From Heliocidaris tuberculata (Eukaryota; Echinodermata; Echinoidea; Camarodonta; Echinometridae), in the NCBI GenBank assembly GCA_025618425.1, contig CM046851.1, positions 30,857,754 through 30,921,753 on the forward strand: a stretch of 64,000 nucleotides of DNA. The letters run 5' to 3'. The position numbers and the translations under genes are program-made. Under the pieces are notes generated by a model. That model saw only the letters and a program-made list of their open reading frames with translations, had not been told where the DNA came from and made no database searches. Positions 21,656 through 31,867 of this stretch are shown here, piece by piece (position 1 is the stretch's first letter; every line of letters starts with the position of its first letter).

Positions 21656-22215
21656 AAAATTCCCCATTTCTCTCTGATAAGTGCCCTCTTTACTATTGAA
21701 AGTGCCCCTTTTCCTTTCTAATAAGTGCCCTTTCTCCTGATGATAAGTGCCCCTTTTTCTCCTGACAAGTGCTCCTTTTCACATTTGATAATTGGCTCCT
21801 GATCTCTAATAAGTGCCTTTTTCTAATTCGGATAAAAGCAATTTTACTTCTGATAGGTGCCTTTTTTTTTCTTCTTGTAAGTGCCCCTTTTTCCTTCTAA
21901 TAAGTGTCCATTTTTAAATATAGTGATTGCCCCCCTCCCCTTCCTCCCTAATATGTGCCATTTTCTCCCTTGATAAGTGCATTTTTAATTCTGATAGGTG
22001 CCCCCTTTCCCTTCTAATAAGTACCTATTTCCCCCTTCTGATAAGTGCCTATTTTCAAATCTGAAAAGTGCCCCTTCTTTACTTCTGATAAGTTCCCTTT
22101 TCCTATCTAATATGAGCACTTTCCTCCTCTCATAAATGCCCCTTTTCATATCTTATAAGTGCCCCTTTCCACCTCTGACAAGTGCCCTTTCCTCTTCTGA
22201 TAAGTCCCCCCTTTT
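21636..22215. repeat. Minisatellite, copy 3 (inverted), supplies the P450 stop codon
   Basis: About 18-20 units of a ctgataagtgcccctttttc-type motif, inverted relative to copies at 4990 and 8480. The first partial unit is read as the last residues and stop codon of the P450. The following 22320-22460 carries ggggcacaatgcccc and tcgctcgctacgctcgctcg, the same companions seen beside copies 1 and 2. Confidence 0.85.
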
Positions 22216-22460
22216 ACTTATAATTTCCAACTGTTTCTTACAAAAAGAGGTATATCTAGCTTCAAAGAATCGGTGGGGCTTTCTATAGTAACATGTATAC
22301 TACAACTACAATTTAAAGTAGTGGAGCTGGAGGCAAGAGGGGCACAATGCCCCTCACTCGAATGTGCCCATAGTTTTACACCAAGTATAAGGGCAATATT
22401 TTCTGAAAATTTTTCCCACACTCGCTCGCTACGCTCGCTCGCTACGCTCGCTCGCTCTTA

Positions 22461-23475
22461 TAATATATAATGAAATCAAGCAGATCGCATAAAGTATGAT
22501 GATATCGATGTAATTATGGTAATCCTAAAGAAAAGCAACAGGGTTAATGTACAAATTAAAAGATCATTAGGCATTCCCTCCAAATTAATTTGCTGTTGTC
22601 ATTTTCATTATATCACTGTAAATAATGCACAACTCAAGGACTTTGAACAGCATTAGGAAAAAAGTCTGAAATTTTTGCTCGCTCGCTTCGCTCACTCTTA
22701 CATGAATCATTAGACCATTACGCGCAACTGCTAATTGGGGAAGCTGAAGCACTGCCCAGAACCACAATAAAAAGGAAAAAGATGATAAGAAAAAGATGAT
22801 TATTAATAAATTTCATATATATATATATATATATACAATATATAAAGACAATATAATAAAAGTTACATATCACGAATAAAACCATTCGGACAGGACATTT
22901 GATCAATAATAATATGAAATTTAAAAATATCGCAAAGAGACAACATTAATGATATCAAAGACAGAGAATATGCAGTATAATCAAAATATTGATCTCACCG
23001 GTAAATTTGCATTGTGGTAGTATTGATTCCAGAGACAATTTATGCTACACAGAAAAGCATGTATTACTTCAATCATAATTATGCTAGAATGCTCAGAAAC
23101 ATATAACAAATGAATGAAAAAAATAACTGCAATAATAGCAATAGTATTAATGGCGTCCAGAGTCTTACATTGCTCTGGAACTTATATATATTTTTTTAAA
23201 GTGTGTAGTATGCCGGTATTGATACTTAAAATCCCCCCAAACCAAGCATTACATGAAAATCAGATGGAAATATTGAAAGATATAAGTGCAATGGGGGGGG
23301 GGGGGGGGGGACCCTACAAAAACATGGTTGTAAATGATAAATCAACATGGAGAAATGCTGTTATAAGAGCTGACCATTTTAAATGCAATGTACCATATTG
23401 CTCTAATTATGAATACATGTTATTTGAGAGTCTTCACAAATTTAGGAATAAATGTCATCTTTTATTTTTTACTCC
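22461..23475. other. Intergenic DNA with an unassigned open frame
   Basis: AT-rich; (AT)n at 22817-22834 and another gctcgctcgcttcgctc motif at 22678. A 146-codon frame (23114-23554) is split by a G run (23293-23310) and merges into the MITE at 23476. It may be a decayed coding fragment; no family was recognised. Confidence 0.35.
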
Positions 23476-23746
23476 AGGGGCGGATCCAGGATTGTTTAAA
23501 CTGGGGAGGGTGAAATTTATCCCGACTGCTATTTTCACAGGAATTACGATTTAAGAAAAATACCGCCGGCCCTTTCTAATTTTCTAATGGGTTCTTGGGT
23601 GCGAGTACCGTAATAGGAGAATTTTTCCCTAAGGCTGGAAGTGACCAAATCGGTGTTTTTAACCACTGAAAAGGCTTGTTTCACATTGTTATTGATTTCG
23701 TTTTTAGAGAGCCTCGGCTAGCTGCCCCCCCCCCCCCCCCAGATCC
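23476..23746. mobile_element. MITE, CAGGGGCGGATCCAGG type
   Basis: Left end caggggcggatccagga, right end a C run followed by agatccgcat, a shortened inverted match. Same family style as 6850-7167 and 7708-8024. The right border is approximate. Confidence 0.55.
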
Positions 23747-23976
23747 GCATATAAGCTAAATATACCGTATATGGCTTGTCTTGTGTGTTTTGTATGAGCG
23801 GCGGGGGTAAACTTTTTCCTCCTCTTATGGCCTAGCTATATTCTCCTATCTCGGTTCAGTTGCTTGATAATTTAGGCCTATAGGCCCTACCCTGAAAATA
23901 TCTACATTGCTAATAGCAAAATTTCGTGTCGTTACTATAGGCACAAATTCTTCGTCGTCGTTGAAAATTAACAATA

Positions 23977-24170
<194 letters not shown>

Positions 24171-24189
24171 TTATCATTATTATAATGAG

Positions 24190-25412
24190 AAAAATGATAA
24201 TAATGATGATTTTAAAAATTGTTCAAATAAGAAGACTGAAGAAAAAAGGTAGGGATTTAAGTCAGTGAGGGGTTTGAGGCAAACAGGGCCTCTTAACCTG
24301 ATGGCTACTGAATTATCTCATTCTCACAGGTTTAATACAGGGACCAACCGGTTCCCGTAGGCAATGGATTAAGTAAAGCAAAGACTCACATTGCTTCAAA
24401 GATTATGTTTGAAATACATGAAAGATATTGAAAAGAGTAAATCATTTTGATTTTGAACACAGAAAATAATGTTTTGGTTAACAATATATATATTTTTTAA
24501 AATTAAATATGAAAAAATGTGTTTCATGTTAAGTGATTGTTCATTTAAAGTACTTGTGTAAATCATATTCGTAAATAATGTTAGCTAATCAATTGATAAA
24601 TATATGTGTTTCATAATTCTGTTTGTTTCGTATAAGTCATGTATATGATATGGAAAATGTTTTGATTTTATGTATAAAAAAGGAATTGGAGCTTTGAAAA
24701 TTAAAATCATTCAATTAAAAAAACATAAATAAATAAAAAGTGATGCGATTTTGGCCTTCCATACATTTAAAACTTGATAAGAAATATTCGATAAATTAAA
24801 TAAATGGTCAAGTTAAGTGTATTATTAAATGTCAGTTTTCTTTCGGCCTGTAGGTAAGTGAAGTCGGGCATGACCAGTTTGTAAATTTCTTTTTAAAATT
24901 TTAAACAATACACAACATGATATGAATAGTAGTCAGATAAATTAGGCAAATAAGTGAGAAAAACTAAGATAACCAGTCTGAATGTATCATACTTTAAGTG
25001 TGCAAAACACATTATGGGACCTTTCTAGGATTAATCGGTTGGAGAAGTCAACAGTATTCACGTATTCTGATGACATGGTCATCCACAAAACTTACCCATT
25101 ACTTGCATGACAGATTCTGATAGATTATATATGCAACTAGAGAAGATGTGGGTTTTACGAGATTTTTAAGAGTTTTTGTACTACATGTATTTTAAACAAT
25201 CTTGATGGAAATGATCAAACAAAATAGTATAGGTCTGTACCTTTCTTAAAATATCAAAGAAAGTATACCCCACTCGGCTTGGTTGTAAATAAAGATAACT
25301 TTATAATGTGTACTTGAGAAGAGGTGGACTGAGAGCCCACTTTTGGTTTCTTCTTTTCCCCTCCACTTTATATGCACTCAATACGTTTACTTCTTCCGTT
25401 GTCCTGCTCTTA
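24190..25412. other. Intergenic DNA, no feature recognised
   Basis: Mostly AT-rich sequence without open frames, clear repeats or RNA-like structures. Confidence 0.5.
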
Positions 25413-25970
25413 CTTTTTGTCTCACCCACCGGAGATGAAGGCGAGACTAAGGGATCCAAATGGCGTCCCTCCGTCATCTGTCGTCCGTCCGTCGTCCGTC
25501 CGTCGCATATAACTTGGCAACTGTTGCTGCAATGGCAACCAAAATGGGTGATAGAAGCACTAGGGGTATCTTCATGTTATGGTGTTGTCGGAGGTCACAT
25601 GATGACGTCAAAGGTCATTTGAGGTCATATATTAAAGAGTACCTGCAAGACTCTCTTTTCATATGTTAAAGTTTACCTGCAAGACTCTCTTTTGACAAAT
25701 AACTTCACATCAGTTGCTTGGATTACAACCTAACTTGGGTCATAGATGCATTGGGGCTACCTTCATTTTATGGTGCCGTCGGAGGTCACGTGATAAGGTC
25801 AAAGGTCATTTGAGGTCATATTTTAAAGTTTACCTGCAAGACTCTCTTATGACACAACTCTGCATATGTTGCTGCAATGGCAACCAAACTTGGGTGATAG
25901 GTGCACCTGGGGTACATTCATGTTATTTTCGCGAGTGGGCGAGCCACAATATCGCTTATGCGCTTGTTTC
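25413..25970. mobile_element. Satellite-bearing repeat element, copy 2
   Basis: Same termini as 15864-17056: tttttgtctcacccacc at the left and gcgagtgggcgagcc near 25937 at the right. Has the same GTCC-rich tract and two to three tandem units, so it is a shorter copy. Confidence 0.82.
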
Positions 25971-26459
25971 TAACAACTACTGCCAAATAAATAAATAAAA
26001 ATAAATGCTACCACGTCTCCTTGTTTCTGGTTACTTATTTTTAAAAAAGTATCCATGAGATAATGACACGGCATATTGTTTTACGATTTAAATAGGTGCT
26101 TCCTTGGGCACCCTATTATGGTTACAAGGCACAAAAATGTACATTGTGCAAAGGATGCTCACAACAGGTCGGATGGTAAGTCACCGTATAAACGGTTGCA
26201 TCATTATACTCCAGAACAAATTTGCACGAGTTCATGTTTATTTAGATATCTGCTTGTCACAGCTTTTTAAACTTAAGTTGTACAAGAATTGCAGAGTAAA
26301 ATATAGTATCTGCTTTAATATTTTACCAGTATAGATTTGAAATATTTGCATTTTATTTTCATGCTTATCTGATACTAATGCAATATTCTATATTTGTGCA
26401 AAAGACCTTGTGGCAGATTAGCATTGTGCTAGACAAGTTATCCAATAAAGTCTACTAAT

Positions 26460-26640
26460 GTTAGTAGTAGTAGTAGTAGTAGTAGTAGTACTACTACTAC
26501 AACTACTACTATAATTTCTACTACTACTACTACTACTACTACTGCTGCTACTACTACTACTACTTATACTAATACAAAAACAACAACAACAACAACTACT
26601 ACTACTACTACTGCTGCTACTACTACTACTCTGTAATGGA
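26460..26640. repeat. Compound AGT/ACT/AAC trinucleotide microsatellite
   Basis: (AGT)n turns into (ACT)n at 26491, with ACTGCTGCT and CAACAA interruptions. Resembles the tract at 19143. Confidence 0.9.
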
Positions 26641-26754
26641 TGGTTGTGTGATTTCATTTTACATGAATTTATGTCCCCACTATCACTTGCACATATTTTC
26701 CAGTGATACCTTCTTAATTATGTTATAATGATCATTGTATCTAATAATTGTAAA

Positions 26755-26900
26755 CATTGTAAACATTGTACATTGCAAAGTGCATTGAGAGGGCTTACGG
26801 TCTTGAAATGCGCTGCAGAAGAATGAATTATTGTTATCATTATCATTATTATTGATATTATTATTATTATTATTATTACTATTATTCTTATTAGTATTCA
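26755..26900 (+). mobile_element. LINE/SINE 3' tail
   Basis: Short end fragment with cttgaaatgcgctgcagaag followed by an (ATT)n tail. This is the 3' end style of CR1/L2-type LINEs and their SINE partners. No body is attached. Confidence 0.55.
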
Positions 26901-27694
26901 TATTGTTAACATTCTTGTTGATTCAAATAGTGTTTAGAGCACTTCTGCTTCTTCTTTTGTTTGTTTTTTTTTTGTTATTTGTTTGTTGTTGTTTTTTCAC
27001 AATTAAACAGCATGTAGCAGTATACCACGTATTTGTCTCAATATCATTATCATCGTTCTTTTAAAACAGTATATTTTGTTCCGAAACGCATATTCTTCCT
27101 CATTTATTTACAAACCATACCGATAAATTTCCTTTTCCGGTTATCATTTCAATGTAGGTTACTTATCTCGTGATTCATAATTTGCGTCATAACCTTGATT
27201 TTAAAACTTATGTCTGTCTATATGTTTATTTTTATTCTACACAAATGTGAATGTTTGTAAAGGTCATCACAAGACATATACATTGTATATCATTCAGAAG
27301 TAGGTCATTCGCTTGCTAATCAAGATGATCAAATATAGTAGAAAAATTACATCTTTCAGATGCATGCCATGATCAATTATAGTAGAAAAAATTACATCTT
27401 TCAGATGCATGCCATGCATGTGGTATGTTTGGCTTGGTGACTTTTCCAATGTTCTTTCTTTCAGGTACTTTATACCAGAAGAGAACAATTTAGAACCCTT
27501 CCATACCCTCTGGTAACAAAGACTAATCCATGATTCTTGTAGATATTGCACTTCTTTCATTGTTTCTATTAAATACATGGATAATGATCTACCCTGTGTT
27601 TGATGTTTTTAAAACGACAAATTTCTGTGCGGTCATGTTTGGATGTGACTATGACGGTTAGGATAGGGATGCATGGATGTATGCCATCAAGGTA

Positions 27695-27944
27695 TAACAA
27701 AGTATATCACGTGGTCTAGTGGATACGTCACCGGATTGTGGATCACATGGTTCGTGGTTCGAGTCCCACCGCGCCACTGATGTCCTTTGGCAAGACATTA
27801 TTAATCTGCATTTGTCATTCTCCAACCAGGTGTAGAAAATGGGTACATGTACCTGGTACTAGAACTTATTCCTTGAATGCTTTCAGCCCTTAGGGCAGAT
27901 GGTCTAAAAGCTAGGGTAATATATTGTACTTCGTAGACGCCTTG
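27695..27944 (+). mobile_element. tRNA-derived SINE
   Basis: RNA polymerase III box A tggtctagtgg (TRGYNNANNNG) at about 27711 and box B ggttcgagtcc about 40 bases later, with a degraded tRNA-like 5' head. A non-tRNA body follows. It is cut by a MITE at 27945. A functional tRNA is unlikely because the acceptor and anticodon stems do not pair. Confidence 0.75.
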
Positions 27945-28095
27945 CAGGGGCCGCGGAGCGTTTTGAAAGTGGGTGTGGGGGGGGGGGGGGGCTAATCTGA
28001 TTTCACTCATTAATGACAATTTCCAAACTTTTTCCCGAGATTCTATGAAACTGTCTACTCAAAAAGTGCCCCCCCCCCCCGTTCCGCTGCCCATG
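27945..28095. mobile_element. Short MITE, CAGGGGCCGCGG type
   Basis: Ends CAGGGGCCGCGGAGCG and, inverted, CATGGGCAGCGGAACG. ccttg occurs on both sides (27940-27944, 28096-28100). Contains G and C runs. Same family as the start of 4464. Confidence 0.7.
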
Positions 28096-28295
28096 CCTTG
28101 AGCATCCCCTGAGATGGATATATTCGCAATATAATTTTAGCTATTATCATTATTATAAATTATTATTAAAACTTGGTTATGGTCATACGTAGTCGCAGCT
28201 TGGTCAGGTAAACCGGATTTTTTTCTTAGGGTGTCTGTTTTCTCTTTTATACAGGATGCACTGTATATGTGATAAAAGCGATGTTAGCAATAGAC

Positions 28296-29025
28296 CATGG
28301 GTTCTTAATTATTTTGTTACGAGGGCCAGAAATATTCTTGAAATTACGTCGCGGGCCACAGAGTATGATATATACATACAAAGACGCATGGGACTCACGA
28401 CTCTTGCCCGAATACATTGTGTATTAGCTTTCTGTTTTTTTCTTTAATTATTATTATTATTATTATTATAATCATTCAGCGAGCGAGCGAAGCTTGCGAG
28501 CAAAGAAAATTGACACTTTAGAATAGTGAAAATGTAATTTCGTCGTCAAAATGTGCTAATTTAGATTAGATATAAAAAATTACAAAGAGACCATTTCACT
28601 GCCCAAAAATGAAATGGTGGGTGCCCGAATGCAGGAAATTTTTTGATATTCTCGGGGGAAAGGGCTCCAGGCCCCATCCCCGCCACAGACGTTAATGCAT
28701 ACATACCCGAATGGCTCATCTAAGGACGGTTAAACGATTTTAGAATACACCCTCCTTATTTTTTCTTTGTTTGATTAAAAACCCCCCCCCCAAACTATAA
28801 TAATATGTGGTAGGGCAGGGAACAGATATATATGATACGCTATTTGCGAGAGAACAAAAACATTTGATACTTTTATTCTTACCAATAGTTAGGATGATAT
28901 ATTATGTATCAACATAGTTCTTAAAACAATTTTTTTTTTTCTTCTTACTCAGATATTTTGGCGGGCCGCATGAAATCGTTTCGCGGGCCACAAGTGGCCC
29001 GTGGGCCGCACTTTAAGAACAGGGG
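28296..29025. mobile_element. hAT-like MITE, copy A
   Basis: Nearly identical to 33930-34609. Begins catgggttcttaatt and ends ctttaagaacagggg. Contains gagcgagcgaagcttgcgag and the palindromic gggccacaagtggccc. No matching 8-bp flanks were found here; the right flank is a minisatellite. Confidence 0.85.
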
Positions 29026-29145
29026 TCCTAGGGGGTGGTTGCCCTAGGGGTTAGTTGTCCTAAGGGGTAGTTGTCCTAGAGGGTTGTTATCCTAGGGGTG
29101 ATTATCCGGGGGTTGTTGTCCAGGAGGTAGGTGTCCGGATACGGA
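29026..29145. repeat. Short minisatellite, gttgtcctaggggt unit
   Basis: Six to eight degenerate units of about 14-17 bp starting exactly where the MITE ends. Confidence 0.8.
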
Positions 29146-29159
29146 AATAATGAGCTTGG

Positions 29160-29520
29160 CTATTTATAACTTTCAAAGTCGCCTTCGCACCTTCTCACCT
29201 TCTCGTCTTGAATAAGTCGCCTTGGCGAGTTTGTACAAGTAGCCTTCTCGCCTTCTCGTCTTAAACAAGGCGCCTTGGCGAGTTTGTATAAGTCGCCTTC
29301 TCGCTTTCTCGTCTTAAACAAGTTGCCTTCTCGCCTTCTCGTCTTAAACAAGGCGCCTTGGCGAGTTTGTACAAGTCGCCTTCTCGCCTTCTCGTCTTAA
29401 ACAAGGTGCCTTGGCGAGTTTGTACAAGGCGCCTTGGCGAGTTTGTACAGGACGCCTTCTCGCCTTTTTGGCCAAAAGAAGGCGCCTTGGCGTGTTACAC
29501 AAGTCGCCTTCTCGGTGCAC
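29160..29520. repeat. Minisatellite, cgccttctcgccttctcgtc unit
   Basis: Tandem units of about 45-55 bp combining cgccttctcgtcttaaacaa with ggcgccttggcgagtttgta. Open in several frames only because of the repeat. Confidence 0.9.
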
Positions 29521-29724
29521 TTTTAAGCTTCCGTAATTTTCAGAATGAATTTCATTACAGAGTCAGTTCTTGAAAAGAAGACATAGAAAGTGGTAGAAAG
29601 AGGAAAACCTGTACAACAAGAGAAAAAGAAAAGAAATAAGTGGAGAGACAAATGAAGCCGTGAGGGAGAGGGTCTTCCGACATACGCTCCGGCGAAAATT
29701 GCTACGGGTTGTATTTCGTCGAAG

Positions 29725-29893
29725 ATAAAAAGGTTAGGGTTAGGGTTGAATGAGGTTTTATGTAAGGTTTACGGCTAGGGTTAGGTGCTTTACTTTGGAG
29801 TTGATAATTATAATGGTTGGCGCAAGGTATTGACCGCGGGGCAATTGTCACCAGGCCATGTGTCGTACAACTGAGGGAGAGACCGAAACAAAG

Positions 29894-29943
<50 letters not shown>

Positions 29944-29970
29944 GATGGAGAGAGAGAGAAAGACGGAGGG
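29725..29970. repeat. Telomere-like patch and GA microsatellite
   Basis: ggttagggttagggttg at 29730-29747 and gctagggttagg near 29773, then (GA)n at 29898-29938 with further GA-rich sequence. Otherwise 29530-30300 holds nothing recognisable. Confidence 0.75.
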
Positions 29971-30299
29971 AGGGAAAGAGATCTGGATGCATGACATGCT
30001 CAGTATCAGAGATGATGGGGCTCACACGAGTAATTTAGATCCTTTGTGCACGTGTTTAATCGACGATCAAAAATTGAACCAACGTTACTATCCCAAAGAC
30101 TGAATCGAACCGTACGTCATAAGTAGGCCTATAGGCAGATCCAAGAGTCGACCGTTTGATCAACCGCTGTCTAAATATTTGAAGATCATTAGGGGTACTT
30201 GAGCAGGGTAATTCAAGGGGAGGGGAAAACATAGCATGTCCCTTTTATCGAATTATGATCTTCTTGATAATTTTAACCATACCTCATGATGACTGTTTT

Positions 30300-31064
30300 A
30301 ATTGAAATAAATTATGAAATGTTATAAATCTAAGCATGGAAGACCCACAACTGCCAAATTAACTCATGCATTTGTTTCCTGTCACCTAGATTATTGTAAT
30401 TCCATATTTTCTAACCTCCCTCATACACATTCACTTCCACTTCAACGGGTACAAAATTCTGCCGCAAGACTTGTCTCCCTCTCCAGGATATCCGAGCCCA
30501 TAACCCCAATCCTCCGTTCTCTCCACTGGCTTCCCATACATCACCGTATATCTTTTAAAGTTCTTCTGCTTACGTACAAAATTCTGAATGGGCAAGCCCC
30601 CAAGTATCTCACAGATCTCATTTCCTTACGTTCCACTACTTCCTCAAGATCCCTCCGTTCATCCTCTACAATGCAGTTAACTCCTGGACCTCGCACTTCC
30701 ACAAAATATGGTGATCGTGCTTTTTCTACAATTGCCCCTTCTCTCTGGAATTCTCTGCCTGCCTATATACATCTAGCCAATTCCGTTAATCAGTTTAAGT
30801 CCCTTCTGAAAACTTACCTTTTTAGTAGATAGTCCTCTGGAATGGCCCAGTTGTGGGTCGGTCGATGGAGGTGCACACCGACTTTGATTTTCAGTATTCA
30901 TTTACCGTATTTATACACTGTATCTATTGTTTGAATTACATAAGGTTTCTAATAATTTTTGTATTTTTGTATTATTTTGGATTTAATCTTAATTTTCCGG
31001 TAAACCGTGCGCTTAGAAACATCCGTATTAAGCGCCTAATAAATGTATTGTATTATTATTATTA
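30300..31064 (+). mobile_element. LINE 3' fragment (CR1/L2-like)
   Basis: An intact frame to a stop at 30832 encodes the C-terminal connection region of a LINE reverse transcriptase: THAFVSCHLDYCNSIFSNLP, RVQNSAARLV, LRSLHWLPIHHRISFK and YGDRAFSTIAPSLWNSLPAY. About 230 bases of 3' UTR end in (ATT)n. Related to, but not the same copy as, the minus-strand element at 31868-35143. Severely 5'-truncated. Confidence 0.88.
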
Positions 31065-31867
31065 TGGAAGACATTGTACAAAAGAAAACAAATTTGGAAG
31101 TACTGTTTCCAAAATAAGATTTTAAAAATGAAGAAAAAAAAAATCACCTAAAGATCTCTATCGCATTTCTTGTTTCCACTCAGTACAACACTCAAAACGA
31201 TCTATACCTGTATACTTCATACGATCTGACCAAGATCCGATTTTGGAAGAATTGGGATTAAAATTTTATTGTAACATTCAAACATGTAAAATCTAAATTA
31301 TCGAGGTTCTGAAGAGTTATATGAATAATTAAATCGAAATTTTGGGGGTCGCAAGCTTCCTCGTAGGAGGAAAAGCGAAATCGGCTCCGATTCGTAGTGA
31401 TATCAGACCAGTCGTTAGATTGTCATCGACTCGAAGCCGATTTGGCTTTCAGTAATCCGATTAATTTGGAAGGCTTGCAATACACTCAGACTAATTAGAA
31501 TTCACATTATTATTCAGAATCTCAATAAAGATGACTCTGATTGTTTTACAATATCTAATTTTGCAATTGCGTTTTTCTTCGAAAAATCGGATCGCATTCG
31601 GATCGTATATACATGTACATGTAAGTGGGCGGTGCGCTTTAAATCAAAACCTCTTATCATAATAACCCTAACATATAGCTATCCACAAAAGTGTGTGATC
31701 ATAGTAACCATAATAACCCTGTCAAAAAAAGTCTCACAAAGTAACTGCTACATATAGCTGTCAAGAAATTCTCTATCCATCATGATCCATAGTGACCGTA
31801 ATTCCAATTTTTTTTAGCATATATTTTAAAATAGCCTTGGGAAAAAAGGATAAGATACAAATGGTAT
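31065..31867. other. Intergenic DNA between two LINEs
   Basis: AT-rich. 31100-31210 resembles 35840-35955 (shared caaagatctct-like and tttccactcagtacaa text), and ctgtcaagaaa near 31768 recurs at 35463. No gene. Confidence 0.5.

Noticed and set aside
27700..27775. Possible tRNA gene
   Set aside because: Boxes A and B are present, but acceptor and anticodon stems do not pair and a non-tRNA body follows; called a SINE.
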